Of a DNA stretch of 64,000 nucleotides, positions 54,183 through 63,310 are shown in pieces. Positions within the stretch are counted from its first letter, which is position 1. Each line of letters starts with the position of its first letter. The stretch is taken from contig NZ_CP028036.1 in the NCBI RefSeq assembly GCF_005491205.1, positions 124,001 through 188,000 of the forward strand, given 5' to 3'. Source of the stretch: Nissabacter sp. SGAir0207. Its GTDB lineage: Bacteria > Pseudomonadota > Gammaproteobacteria > Enterobacterales > Enterobacteriaceae. The translations under genes were made by a program, and so were the position numbers. The notes below the pieces were generated by a model. It was not told the origin of the DNA. It made no database searches and worked only from the letters and a program-made list of their open reading frames with translations.

Positions 54183-57130
54183 ATGACATCATCCTCGGGG
54201 AGCTGGACAGCCCGGCCAGCGCGGCGGAGGTGGCCCGCCTGCCCGCGCCGATGGGACGGCTGATTGACCGTGGTCAGGCCATCACTTTCCATTTTGAGGG
54301 CACTGCCTACCGTGGCTACGCCGGTGACACCCTCGCCAGCGCGCTGCTGGCCCACGGGCGGCTGATCCTCTCGCGCTCCTTCAAATACCACCGCCCGCGC
54401 GGCGCGCTGACGCTGGCAGGGCAGGACGCCAATACGCTGGTGCAACTGCCGGAGGAGCCGAATGTGCTGGCGGACACCCTGCCGATCGCCGGTGGGCTGC
54501 GTGCCAGCGGGCAGAACTACAGCGGCTCGCTGGAGAGCGACCGCGACGAGAAGCTGCAACTCTTCTCGCGCTTTATGCCGGTCGGCTTCTACTACCGCGC
54601 CTTCTACAAGCCCAAGGGGATGTGGAAGCGCTGGGAGCCGCTGATCCGCCGCAAGGCCGGGCTGGGGGTGCTGAATCTGGCGGTGAAGCCGGGCTATTTT
54701 GACAAGGCTTACCTGTTCTGTGACCTGATGGTGGTCGGCAGTGGGCCAGCCGGGTTGCAGGCGGCGCTGACGGCAGCCGATGCCGGTGCGGAGGTGCTGC
54801 TGGTGGAGCAGCAACCGCTGCTGGGCGGCGCGCTGAACTGGGCGCGCTTCGACACTGACACCCAACCGGCGGAGGAGGCGCTGCTGGCGCTGACCCAGCG
54901 AGCCAGCCGCCACCCGCGCATCCGCGTGATGGTGGGGGCCACCTGTAGCGGCTGGTTCCAGGATCACTACCTGCCGGTCATTCAGGGCGCGCGGATGTTC
55001 AAGGTGCGCGCCGGGGCCTGCGTGGTGGCGGCCGGGGCCTATGACCAGCCGGTGATCTTCCGCAACAATGACCTGCCGGGGGTGATGCTGACCAGCGCGC
55101 TCCAACGGCTGATGGCGCTGTATGGGGTGCGGCCCGGCCGCCGGGCGCTGCTGCTGGCGGGCAATGATGACGCCTATCTGGCGGCGCTGACCCTGCTGGA
55201 GCAGGGCGTGCAGGTGGCCGGGGTGGTGGATCTGCGCCCCGGCCCGAGCGATGCGCAGTTGGCGGCACGCCTGAAACAGGCTGGGGTGCCGCTCTGGCGG
55301 AACGCGACGGTCTGGGAGGCACAGGCCGATAACCGTGGCTGCCTGCGACAGGTGCAGGTGCACCGCATCACCGCGCCGGGCGAGGTGGCCCCGCAGGGCG
55401 AGGCCGTGGCGTGCGACGTGCTCGGCATGTCCGCTGGCTACATGCCCGCCTGGCAGTTGCCGTGCCAGGCGGGCGGCAAACTGCACTATGACGACCAGAC
55501 GGCCAACTTCTCCCTGAGCCACCTGCCAACCGGGCTGTTCACCGCCGGTTCGATCAACGGCTGGCACTCGCTGGAGGCGGTGCAGGAGGATGGGCGGCGG
55601 GCCGCACTTCAGGCGTTGCGGCAACTGGGCATTGACGCGCCCGCGCCTCTGCCCGCCAGCCGCCTGCTGCCGCAGGTGAACCACCCCTGGCCGATGTTCC
55701 CGCACCCCAAGGGCAAGGAGTTCGTGGACTTCGATGAGGATCTGCAAATCAAGGACATCATCAACGCCACCCGCCACGGCTACCGCGACGTGCAGTTGGT
55801 GAAGCGCTTCTCCACCGTCGGCATGGGGCCGTCACAGGGGCGGCACTCCGCCCTGCCGACGGCGCGGCTGGTGGCGCAGGCCACCGGGCGCAGCGTCAGT
55901 GAGACGGGCGTCACCACTGCGCGGCCACCATTCAGCGCCGAGAGTCTGGCGCATCTGGCCGGGCGCGGCTTCGATCCGTGGCGCGTCACTGCCATGCACG
56001 CGCGCCACCTGGCGTTGCAGGCGCAGATGATGCCCGCGGGCAACTGGCTGCGACCGGGCTGGTATCGCCGCGCGCCGACCCATGACAAGGCCAGCGCGGT
56101 GCAGGCCGAGGTGATGAACGTGCGCAACAATGTCGGGCTGATTGACCTCTCGACCCTCGGCGGCATCGAGCTGCGCGGCCCGGACGCGGCGGAGCTGCTC
56201 AATCGCCTCTACACCTTCGCCTTCCTCAAACAGCCGGTGGGGCGCACGCGTTACGCGCTGATGGCCAATGAGCAGGGGGTGATCATTGATGACGGCGTGG
56301 CCTGCCGGTTGGCGGAGAACCACTTCTACGTCACGGCGACCACCAGCGGCGTGGCACGCGTCTACCAGTCGATGCTGTGGTGGAACACCCAATGGCGGCT
56401 GGATGTGGACATCGCCAACGTCACTTCCGCCTGGGCGGCGGTCAATCTGGCCGGGCCACGGGCGCGCGAGGTACTGGCGCGGGTCTGCACCGGCGTGGAT
56501 CTTTCGAATGAGGCATTCCCCTATCTGGCGTGCCGACAGGGGGAGGTGGCGGGCATCCCGGCGCGGCTGCTGCGCGTGGGCTTCGTCGGCGAGCTGGGCT
56601 ATGAGATCCATGTGCCGACCCGCTACGGCGCGGCGCTCTGGGACGCGCTGATGGCCGCTGGTGCGCCGGACAATATCCAGCCCTTTGGCGTCGAGGCGCA
56701 GCGCCTGCTGCGGCTGGAGAAGGGGCATGTGATCATCGGGCAGGACACCGACGGCATGACCCACCCGGCGGAGGTATCGATGGGGTGGGCAGTGAACCGC
56801 GCCAAACCGGCCTTTGTTGGCCGCCGGGCGATTGACATTCTGGAGGCGCAGCCGCCGGTGCGCCGCTTGGTGGGCTTCACCCTGCCCGCCGGATCGCCGC
56901 AGCCGCTGGAGGGGCATCTGGTGCTGGAGGGTGACCGCATCACCGGCAACGTCACCTCCTGTGAGTTTTCTCCCAAGCTGAATGCCATCATTGGCATGGC
57001 CTATGCATCTTTTGAACAGTCACAGCCGGGCGCGCGCCTCACCTTACGGGTAGAGGGCGGCGTGCAGCTGGAGGCGCAGGTAGTGGCCTTGCCCTTTTAT
57101 GACGCGGATAACCAACGACAGGAGCTGTAA
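54179..57130 (+). CDS. mgdC: N-methylglutamate dehydrogenase, SoxA-like alpha subunit
   Basis: 983 aa, the large subunit. N-terminal 2Fe-2S-like fold part (YRGYAGDTLASALLAHG), then a pyridine-nucleotide module (VVGSGPAGLQAALTAADAGA, 180-200), and a C-terminal GcvT-like THF-binding domain (about 600-980; LIDLSTLGGIELRGPDAAEL, VGFVGELGYEIHVPTRYGA, GVEAQRLLRLEKGHVIIGQDTDG). It should pass the methyl carbon to THF as 5,10-methylene-THF while glutamate is released. Confidence 0.92.
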   Translation: MNDIILGELDSPASAAEVARLPAPMGRLIDRGQAITFHFEGTAYRGYAGDTLASALLAHGRLILSRSFKYHRPRGALTLAGQDANTLVQLPEEPNVLADTLPIAGGLRASGQNYSGSLESDRDEKLQLFSRFMPVGFYYRAFYKPKGMWKRWEPLIRRKAGLGVLNLAVKPGYFDKAYLFCDLMVVGSGPAGLQAALTAADAGAEVLLVEQQPLLGGALNWARFDTDTQPAEEALLALTQRASRHPRIRVMVGATCSGWFQDHYLPVIQGARMFKVRAGACVVAAGAYDQPVIFRNNDLPGVMLTSALQRLMALYGVRPGRRALLLAGNDDAYLAALTLLEQGVQVAGVVDLRPGPSDAQLAARLKQAGVPLWRNATVWEAQADNRGCLRQVQVHRITAPGEVAPQGEAVACDVLGMSAGYMPAWQLPCQAGGKLHYDDQTANFSLSHLPTGLFTAGSINGWHSLEAVQEDGRRAALQALRQLGIDAPAPLPASRLLPQVNHPWPMFPHPKGKEFVDFDEDLQIKDIINATRHGYRDVQLVKRFSTVGMGPSQGRHSALPTARLVAQATGRSVSETGVTTARPPFSAESLAHLAGRGFDPWRVTAMHARHLALQAQMMPAGNWLRPGWYRRAPTHDKASAVQAEVMNVRNNVGLIDLSTLGGIELRGPDAAELLNRLYTFAFLKQPVGRTRYALMANEQGVIIDDGVACRLAENHFYVTATTSGVARVYQSMLWWNTQWRLDVDIANVTSAWAAVNLAGPRAREVLARVCTGVDLSNEAFPYLACRQGEVAGIPARLLRVGFVGELGYEIHVPTRYGAALWDALMAAGAPDNIQPFGVEAQRLLRLEKGHVIIGQDTDGMTHPAEVSMGWAVNRAKPAFVGRRAIDILEAQPPVRRLVGFTLPAGSPQPLEGHLVLEGDRITGNVTSCEFSPKLNAIIGMAYASFEQSQPGARLTLRVEGGVQLEAQVVALPFYDADNQRQEL

Positions 57131-57132
57131 CC

Positions 57133-57735
57133 ATGCAGGCACAACCCTCTTACCCGCTGGCGCACCTGACCGCTGGCGTCTCCCCCCTGACGGCAGGCCA
57201 TGCGCTGGTGACGCTGGTGGACTGCTCGCCGCGCGCCCGCGTGGGCTTCCGTGGCCGCGAGGCGGCGCAGTGGCTGGCCGGGCGTGGCTATCAGTTGCCC
57301 ACCGCGCCCAATCAGGCGCTGTGGCAAGCGGATGGCACGCTGGTGGCGCGGCTGTCACAGACCGAGTACCTGTTGCTGGCACCCGAGGCAGCGGGCGGCG
57401 ATCGGCTGTGGCGTGAGGAGGCGGCGTGGCAGTTGGATGACACCGCCTGCTACCTGCTGCCCCGGCAGGACAGCCACGCCTGGCTGGCGCTCAGCGGCGA
57501 GGCCGCCGCGCTGGTGATGGCAAAACTGTGCGGCGTCGATCTCACCGAGCGCGCCTTTGCGCCGGGTGCCATCGCCCAGACCTCGGTGGCGCGCGCCAGC
57601 GCCATGGTGATCAACGCCACCCGGCAGGCGCAGCCCACCTTCTGGCTGCTGATGGACAGCGCCACCGCCGCCTACTTCTGGCCGGTGCTGACCGATGCGA
57701 TGGCCGAGTTTGATGACGCGCACCACTCCCGTTAA
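57133..57735 (+). CDS. mgdD: N-methylglutamate dehydrogenase, SoxG-like gamma subunit
   Basis: 200 aa. SoxG-type: VSPLTAGHALVTLVDCSPRA, VGFRGREAAQWLAGRG, LPRQDSHAWLALSGEAAALV and LCGVDLTERAFAPGAIAQTS. GcvT-related fold, needed for assembly of the heterotetramer. Two bases separate it from mgdC; the last structural gene of the operon. Confidence 0.9.
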   Translation: MQAQPSYPLAHLTAGVSPLTAGHALVTLVDCSPRARVGFRGREAAQWLAGRGYQLPTAPNQALWQADGTLVARLSQTEYLLLAPEAAGGDRLWREEAAWQLDDTACYLLPRQDSHAWLALSGEAAALVMAKLCGVDLTERAFAPGAIAQTSVARASAMVINATRQAQPTFWLLMDSATAAYFWPVLTDAMAEFDDAHHSR

Positions 57736-57757
57736 CCCCTGATTGGCGGAGGAACCG

Positions 57758-58561
57758 ATGCCTGTGGCAACCGCAACCGACAATGACTATACCGTTCCCG
57801 CGCTGTTTCGCGGCCTGACCATTCTGGAGATGTTCAACAGCCGCGACCGCGTGCTGACGGTGCAGGATTTCGCCGACCGTTTGGGCATTACCATCTCGGC
57901 GATCTACCGCATCGTCACCACCCTCACCGAGATGAACTATCTGGAGAAGGTGGCGAAAAACACCTACCAGCTAGGGCCGCAGGTGATCTCCAACGGCTTC
58001 AGTTACCTCGCCAGCCGCGACGTGGTGGACATCGCGATGCCGCACCTGACGGCGCTGCGCAACACCGTGTCGATGTCCTGTCACCTCAGCATCCGCGAGG
58101 GGAGTGACGCGGTCTATATCTACCGCTCCTTTGCCGCCCAGCGCCTGTCGGTGAACGTGCCGGTCGGCACCCGCATCCCGTGCCACTGTTGCGCGATGGG
58201 GCGGGTGCTGCTGATGGGGCTGACCGACCTGGAGCTGGAGCGTCTCTACCAGCATGTGCGGTTGGATGGCTACTCGCTGCCCGCGCCGCGCACGCTGCCA
58301 GAGCTGAAGGAGACCATCGAACAGGATCACTTGCGCGGCTGGGTTGAGCACCGCTCGGACTACGCCACCTCTATCGCCATGCCGCTGCGCGACCACCACA
58401 ACCAGATTGTGGCGGCGGTCAATATCTCCGGCCCGGACGCGCTGATGTCTGACGATCGCCAGAAGCAGCACGCGCGTGAGGCGCTGTTCGCCAGCGCGCA
58501 ACGCATCTCCTTCGAGCTGGGCAACCTGCGCAAAATGTCGGAGAAAATCACCTGCCGATGA
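57758..58561 (+). CDS. IclR family regulator
   Basis: 267 aa from the ATG at 57758 after GGAGGAA. Winged helix (VPALFRGLTILEMFNSRDRV, RLGITISAIYRIVTTLTEMN) and an effector domain with the SVNVPVGTRIPCHCCAMGRVL loop and the VAAVNISGPDALMSDD end. Lying 22 bp after mgdD, it is probably co-transcribed with the pathway and controls it; the ligand may be N-methylglutamate or a related amino acid. Confidence 0.9.
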   Translation: MPVATATDNDYTVPALFRGLTILEMFNSRDRVLTVQDFADRLGITISAIYRIVTTLTEMNYLEKVAKNTYQLGPQVISNGFSYLASRDVVDIAMPHLTALRNTVSMSCHLSIREGSDAVYIYRSFAAQRLSVNVPVGTRIPCHCCAMGRVLLMGLTDLELERLYQHVRLDGYSLPAPRTLPELKETIEQDHLRGWVEHRSDYATSIAMPLRDHHNQIVAAVNISGPDALMSDDRQKQHAREALFASAQRISFELGNLRKMSEKITCR

Positions 58562-59172
58562 CCAGACTCCCTCCCGCCAAGCGCGGCAGCCCGCTCAGCC
58601 TCGAGCAGCACATCGCGCGCGCCATCAAGCAGCGCCGCCTCTCCCAGCGCTTCAAGATCTCAGACGTGGCGCGCATCGCTGGACTTAGCCCCGGCATGGT
58701 GAGCAAGGTGGAGAACGCACAGGTCTCCACCAGCCTCGATACCCTCAGCCGGCTGTGCGACGCCATCGGCCTGCCCATCTCACGGCTGTTCAGCGACTAC
58801 GACATGGGGCGGCGTGGCGCACAACTGGTGAAGGCGGGCGAGGGGATGGAGGTGGTGCGCTCCGGCACCGAGGTGGGGCACTCCTACCAACTGCTGCGCT
58901 ACGCCCAGGGGCCGGTGAAGGTGTATGAGCCGTTTCTGGTGACGATGGATGACGCCAGCGAGGAGTTCCCCAACTTCAGCCATCCGGGGCAGGAGTTTCT
59001 CTACCTGCTGGAGGGGGAGCTGGTCTATCGCCACGGCGAGCGCCTCTACCCGATGTCCGCCGGTGACAGCCTCTCGTTTGACGGCATGGTGCCGCACGGG
59101 CCAGAGACGCTGACGCGGGTGCCGATCCGGCTGCTGTCAGTGATCCATTATGAAGAGGGGGATGGCGAGTAG
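58558..59172 (+). CDS. XRE-cupin transcriptional regulator
   Basis: 204 aa. Cro/CI-type HTH (FKISDVARIAGLSPGMVSKVE, about 35-60) and a C-terminal cupin (PGQEFLYLLEGELVYRHGER, DSLSFDGMVPHGPETL). XRE-cupin proteins often control amino-acid or polyamine catabolism by binding a small ligand in the cupin. Start overlaps the IclR stop as ATGA, so two regulators are coupled at the operon end. Confidence 0.9.
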   Translation: MTRLPPAKRGSPLSLEQHIARAIKQRRLSQRFKISDVARIAGLSPGMVSKVENAQVSTSLDTLSRLCDAIGLPISRLFSDYDMGRRGAQLVKAGEGMEVVRSGTEVGHSYQLLRYAQGPVKVYEPFLVTMDDASEEFPNFSHPGQEFLYLLEGELVYRHGERLYPMSAGDSLSFDGMVPHGPETLTRVPIRLLSVIHYEEGDGE

Positions 59173-59177
59173 CGGGC

Positions 59178-59429
59178 TTAGCGGAGGCAGAGTAACAGGG
59201 CGCTGGCGCTGACCAGCGCCGCCGCCAGCCAGAGGTGACGGCGTAACAGGCCGGTGTAGAGGCCCGCGGCCCCGAAGGCCAGCAGCAGGCCGCCCAACGC
59301 ATACTCCCACTGGCCGTGGTGGCCCCAGCCGCGCAGGCAGAGCAGGGCGACAATCGCCATCGACCAGCCGGTGCGTCGGCGTGACAGGGTGGTGCGCTCC
59401 GGTTGCAGGCCGGGATCGCGTGCGCTCAC
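59178..59429 (-). CDS. yidG: DUF202 inner-membrane protein (YidG-like)
   Basis: 83 aa with three membrane segments (MAIVALLCLRGWG, ALGGLLLAFGAAGLYTGLL, LWLAAALVSASALLLCL), RRRTGWSM at the start as in YidG. It is shorter than E. coli YidG (about 120 aa), lacking part of the N-terminus. It overlaps yidH by four bases. In E. coli yidG-yidH lie beside a sulfatase gene, and the same neighbourhood is kept here. Function unknown. Confidence 0.8.
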   Translation of the reverse strand: MSARDPGLQPERTTLSRRRTGWSMAIVALLCLRGWGHHGQWEYALGGLLLAFGAAGLYTGLLRRHLWLAAALVSASALLLCLR

Positions 59430-59803
59430 GGCTGCCCCTGCCAGATAAGCAGCCCGAGCAGCAGCGCCAGCAGGGCCATCAGCCCGCTGGCCAGTGGCAG
59501 GGCTGGCGAGCGGGGCAGGTCACGCCCCAGCCGCATCGCATACTCATTGTGCCGCCAGCGCCGCCAGGCCAGCACGCCCATGATGGCCGCCGTGATAAGC
59601 AGCCCTTGCGCCAATGCTATACGCAGGGCGGGCGAGGCGAGCGTTGGGGAGAACTGGTCAATGCCCACCGCCGCCGCCATCAGCGCCAGCGCGGTACGCA
59701 GCCAGGCCAGAAAGGTGCGCTCATTCGCCAACGTAAAGCGGTAGTCCGGCGTCTTGCCAGCCAGCCACCACTTGCCGCTGGGCGCGTCACTCGGGTTCCT
59801 CAT
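59426..59803 (-). CDS. yidH: DUF202 inner-membrane protein (YidH-like)
   Basis: 125 aa. The DUF202 signature DYRFTLANERTFLAWLRTALAL is at residues 20-41, followed by three transmembrane helices. Its start overlaps the rpiR-type gene end by 17 bp. YidH/YidG form a small membrane pair of unknown function, conserved with the sulfatase locus. Confidence 0.88.
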   Translation of the reverse strand: MRNPSDAPSGKWWLAGKTPDYRFTLANERTFLAWLRTALALMAAAVGIDQFSPTLASPALRIALAQGLLITAAIMGVLAWRRWRHNEYAMRLGRDLPRSPALPLASGLMALLALLLGLLIWQGQP

Positions 59804-60668
59804 GCTGGATCCTCTCCTTAATCAGCAACTCCCTGATGGATAACCCGGCCGCCGCGCGGTCACGCAGGTTGTGGCGGGTGATCTCGGTACAGAGAAATTC
59901 AATCATAAACAGTTGTGAGAGCCGGGTTTCAATCGAGTCCCCTTGCTGCGGCCCGGCGCTGCCGCAGGTCAGCAGGAAGGTGTCGGCCAGTGCGGTCAGT
60001 GGCGAGTGCGGGCTATGGGTAATGGCAAGCCGCTGCGCGCCAGCGCGTTCCGCCAGCCGGAAGGCGTTGACCACCTCCGGCGTTGCGCCAGAGTGGGAAA
60101 AGGCCACCACCAGATCGTCCGGCTTCAGATTGGCGAGTTTCAGCGTCATGCTGAAGCGGTCACAGTAGGCTTCGGCATCAATGCCGAGCCGGTTCATCTT
60201 GTCTCGCGCCTCAAGGGCGGAGAGGCCGGACGCGCCAAACCCGACAAACAGCACCCGGCTGGCGCTCAGGAACCGCTCGACGACGGGCTTCACCACCCGC
60301 ATGTCCAGCAGGTCGATGGTCTCTTGCAGCGTCGCCCCGGCCGCCAGTGCGATCTTCTGCGCCACCTCCTTGCGGCTGTCATCCAGAAAAATGTCGGGCG
60401 AGGCGGGCAGTGGCTGGTCGCTCTCCGCCAGCAGTTCGCGCTTCAACGCCGCCTTCAGGTTGAGCAGCCCACCGTAGCCCACCTTTTTGCAGAAGCGGAC
60501 GATGGTCGCCTCGCTCAGTTGCAGCGCTGCCGCCAGCTGCTTCACCGGCATCTGGGCCACCTGTGCTGGCTGGCGCAGGATAAACTCCGCGATACGGCGA
60601 TCGGTCTCCCCCAACCCGCCCATGATGTTGTGGATATAGACCCTGACGTTCTCCCGGTTCACGCTCAT
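59787..60668 (-). CDS. MurR/RpiR family sugar-phosphate regulator
   Basis: 293 aa from the ATG at 60668, where family members start (MSVNRENVRVYIHNIMGG). HTH_6 domain (LAAALQLSEATIVRFCKKVGYGG) and SIS sugar-phosphate domain (RVLFVGFGASGLSALEARDK, VVAFSHSGATPEVVNAFRLA). It probably senses the phosphorylated product of the PTS in this operon. Confidence 0.92.
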   Translation of the reverse strand: MSVNRENVRVYIHNIMGGLGETDRRIAEFILRQPAQVAQMPVKQLAAALQLSEATIVRFCKKVGYGGLLNLKAALKRELLAESDQPLPASPDIFLDDSRKEVAQKIALAAGATLQETIDLLDMRVVKPVVERFLSASRVLFVGFGASGLSALEARDKMNRLGIDAEAYCDRFSMTLKLANLKPDDLVVAFSHSGATPEVVNAFRLAERAGAQRLAITHSPHSPLTALADTFLLTCGSAGPQQGDSIETRLSQLFMIEFLCTEITRHNLRDRAAAGLSIRELLIKERIQHEEPE

Positions 60669-60717
60669 TCTGGCTTCCTCTGCAATCATTCTGGCGGCTA
60701 TTCTGGCCCCGGTGGCG

Positions 60718-61581
60718 TCAGGCGTCCACTGCCATGCGCAGCCGCACGTCAAACGCCCGCGACGCGCCCGGCCGCAGGCAGTGGATACCGCGTTTATGCG
60801 CCAGACGGCCATCAAAGGCCGGATCGTCGGTAGTGCCAGCCAGCGGTTCCAGACAGAGCAGATCGGCACCCGGCACGCCCCACAGCGCCAGCCACGGCTG
60901 GGTGCCGGTCTCCAGCGCCATCACCTCCCGCCCGGCTGGCGACAGCACCGCCATCCGCCGCTGGCGACACCGGCCAAAATAGAGCGCGCCATGCCGGAAA
61001 ACCTCTGGCGTGAGCCGGAAATGGTGGGTGAAGGGGGTCTCCACGGGCAGGCTCAGGGTGCGGTCGCGGGTCGGGAAGGGGCCAGCCACCGCCCGCGAAA
61101 ACGCGATGCGCCACCCCGGCTGCGAGGCCACCGGCAGGGCGAAACCGGGGTGCCAGCCAAGGGAGAACCACATCGGCCGGTGGTCGCGGTTGATCACCTG
61201 CTGGCGCAACGCCAGCCCATCCGGGTGCAGCACCCAGTGGGTGGTGACCTGCCAGCGCCACGGCCAGCACGGCGGTGCACTCCCATCGGCGCTGGCCGCC
61301 AGTACCAGCCGATCCGCCTGCCGCGCCAGACAGGCAAAACGCTGGTGGCGCAAAAAGCCGTGCGCCTCCAGCGGCCAGAAGTGCCCCTCCGCCCGCACCC
61401 CGCCCTGCACCAGCCGACCCACCACCGGAAAAAGTTGGGTGGCGGAGTGCGCCCAGATACCGGGCTGCGGCTGCCAGATCCATTCGCGTTGCAGTTGCTT
61501 GTCCCACAGGCTGACCAGCTCGCCGCCCTGCGCCATGATCTGCGCCCGGAAGCGCCGGTTCTCCAGTTGAAAGCCAGCCAT
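60718..61581 (-). CDS. Aldose 1-epimerase family protein (LacX/YihR-like)
   Basis: 287 aa galactose-mutarotase fold: LVSLWDKQLQREWIWQ, EAHGFLRHQRFA with the active-site His, LGWHPGFALPV with the second His, and CLEPLAGTTDDPAFDG with the Glu. It interconverts alpha and beta anomers of a sugar (phosphate). Its start is one base after the sulfatase stop, so it is in the same operon. Confidence 0.88.
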   Translation of the reverse strand: MAGFQLENRRFRAQIMAQGGELVSLWDKQLQREWIWQPQPGIWAHSATQLFPVVGRLVQGGVRAEGHFWPLEAHGFLRHQRFACLARQADRLVLAASADGSAPPCWPWRWQVTTHWVLHPDGLALRQQVINRDHRPMWFSLGWHPGFALPVASQPGWRIAFSRAVAGPFPTRDRTLSLPVETPFTHHFRLTPEVFRHGALYFGRCRQRRMAVLSPAGREVMALETGTQPWLALWGVPGADLLCLEPLAGTTDDPAFDGRLAHKRGIHCLRPGASRAFDVRLRMAVDA

Positions 61582-61582
61582 C

Positions 61583-63310
61583 TCAGGCTGTCCGCAACAG
61601 CAGGCGCGACTGATAGATCAGCGCCCGGCGACGGTCACCGCTAAAGTGCGCGTCAATCAACGTGAAGATCTCCTGCTCGGTCAGCCGCTGACCGGCTGCC
61701 AGCGCTGGCGGGGGCGTACCCTGCTCCTCCAGCGCGGCCGCCACCCGCAGCCATGCCTGCGCCACGCCAGGGTGCTCCGCATCGGGCAGTGCCGCCCGGC
61801 GCGCCGCAAACGCCTGCTCCAGCGCCGCCGTCAGGGGGGACAGCCCAAAGCGGACATACAGCTCCGGCGGCGCATCGTGCGCCTTCATCAGCGGGATCAT
61901 CGCCTGCGCATAGGCCAGCGCCCTTGCCGGGTCATCGAGCGGCTGGCGCTGCTCAGGATCGCTTCTCAGGTCATACAGCTTGTCGCCGAAACGCCACGGG
62001 TCGAGGTAGCGGAAGGTGGCCGGGATCTGCAACACTTGCGCGCCCTGGGTGAAGTTAAAGCCCGGATGGAGGCGCATCTCCCGCAGTTCGTGCGGCGCGA
62101 AGGGGCTGTCGATGCGCGTCGGCATCAGGGTGTACTCATACAGGTTGCTGGCCCCCGGCTCACGCGGGCATCGCATATAGACACCCTCGCCATCGGTGAT
62201 GTTGAGGTGCCCGCCAAAGTAGCCGAACAGCGCATGGTCACGCAGCCGCGCATCCTGCTCAATCGCCGGGCGCAGCGGCTGGCCGGTCATGGTGGCCGGG
62301 CGCGGCACGCCAAAAAACTCCAGCAAGGTGGCGGGGATGTCGATGGTCTGCGCCAGCGCCTGACGGCGCACCCCCTGCTGCGGGCAGCGCGGGTCGCGGA
62401 TAAAGAAGGGCGTATGGGCGATTTCGTCATACACCGGCATGATATTTTTGCCCCACCACTGGTGCTCACCCAACAGGAAACCGTGGTCGGTGCAGACGAT
62501 AAACAGCGTCTCTTCCCACAGCCCCAGCGCCTTGAGCTTGTCCACCACCCGGCCAAGGTAGTCATCACACTGCGTCACCAGCGCCTGATAGAACTTCCTC
62601 ACCTTCTCTTCACTCACGCCGCCCGGCGCGTCGCAGTAGTAGGGCACCCAGCCATCAAACTCCTCCGGGGTGCAGCCATACTGCGCCAGATACGGCTCCG
62701 CAACGAAGAACGGCTCATGGGGATCAAAGCACTCAATCTGCAAAAACCACTGGTCTTGCTGGTGGTTGGCCTCGAGGAAGGCCAGCCCGGCCCCGATAGT
62801 GCGGTGCAGGCAGTGATCCGCCTGCGTCGGCATGGCGGCGCGGTTGATTTTGTCCTGCGCCATGCGGCCACGTCGGCGGCGGCGCGTCGCCTCATCCTCC
62901 ATTCCCTGCCACTGGATGTCCGGCTGCGCCACCGCGCCCTGCCAGTGATCTCCCTCCTGCCCACGGATAAACTCAAAGGTGGAGTAGCGGGTATGGTAAG
63001 TGGCCCCGCCGTCACGCCAGTAGTGTTTATGGTCGGTCACCAGATGGGTGTGCACCCCGGCCTGCCGCAATGCCTGAATGGCGGAGAAGTCGAACGGCTC
63101 CAGCGGCCCCCAGCTACGGTGCAGGAAGTTGTAGCGCCCGGTGTGCAGCTCCCGGCGGGCTGGCATACAGGGCATACTGCCGACGTAAAAGTTGTCAAAT
63201 TGCACCGACTCCTGCGCCAACTGGCTGAAGCGCGGGGTGCGGGCATCCCCGCCATAGGGGGCGAGGTGCCGACGGGTCAGGGTATCAAACATCAACATCA
63301 CGGCTTTCAT
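61583..63310 (-). CDS. Cysteine-type sulfatase
   Basis: 575 aa from the ATG at 63310, which overlaps the PTS stop. Alkaline-phosphatase-superfamily sulfatase: metal Asp in MLMFDTLTRRHL, and the formylglycine signature CMPARRELHTG with Cys48 to be oxidised to formylglycine; IVCTDHGFLLGEHQWWGKN carries metal Asp/His. It has no signal peptide, so it acts in the cytoplasm on a sugar brought in by the PTS. A maturase must exist; none is in the window. Confidence 0.92.
   Translation of the reverse strand: MKAVMLMFDTLTRRHLAPYGGDARTPRFSQLAQESVQFDNFYVGSMPCMPARRELHTGRYNFLHRSWGPLEPFDFSAIQALRQAGVHTHLVTDHKHYWRDGGATYHTRYSTFEFIRGQEGDHWQGAVAQPDIQWQGMEDEATRRRRRGRMAQDKINRAAMPTQADHCLHRTIGAGLAFLEANHQQDQWFLQIECFDPHEPFFVAEPYLAQYGCTPEEFDGWVPYYCDAPGGVSEEKVRKFYQALVTQCDDYLGRVVDKLKALGLWEETLFIVCTDHGFLLGEHQWWGKNIMPVYDEIAHTPFFIRDPRCPQQGVRRQALAQTIDIPATLLEFFGVPRPATMTGQPLRPAIEQDARLRDHALFGYFGGHLNITDGEGVYMRCPREPGASNLYEYTLMPTRIDSPFAPHELREMRLHPGFNFTQGAQVLQIPATFRYLDPWRFGDKLYDLRSDPEQRQPLDDPARALAYAQAMIPLMKAHDAPPELYVRFGLSPLTAALEQAFAARRAALPDAEHPGVAQAWLRVAAALEEQGTPPPALAAGQRLTEQEIFTLIDAHFSGDRRRALIYQSRLLLRTA

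Noticed and set aside
54053..55777. Leftward open frame of 574 codons
   Set aside because: Antisense to mgdC; low-complexity His/Arg/Gln composition and no domain. The mgdC frame has clear motifs throughout.
52619..57735. Heterotetrameric sarcosine oxidase (soxBDAG)
   Set aside because: The subunits are homologous, but gmaS and mgsABC are divergent neighbours, the delta subunit lacks the CPxCG motif, and no glycine-betaine or dimethylglycine genes are near. N-methylglutamate dehydrogenase fits better.
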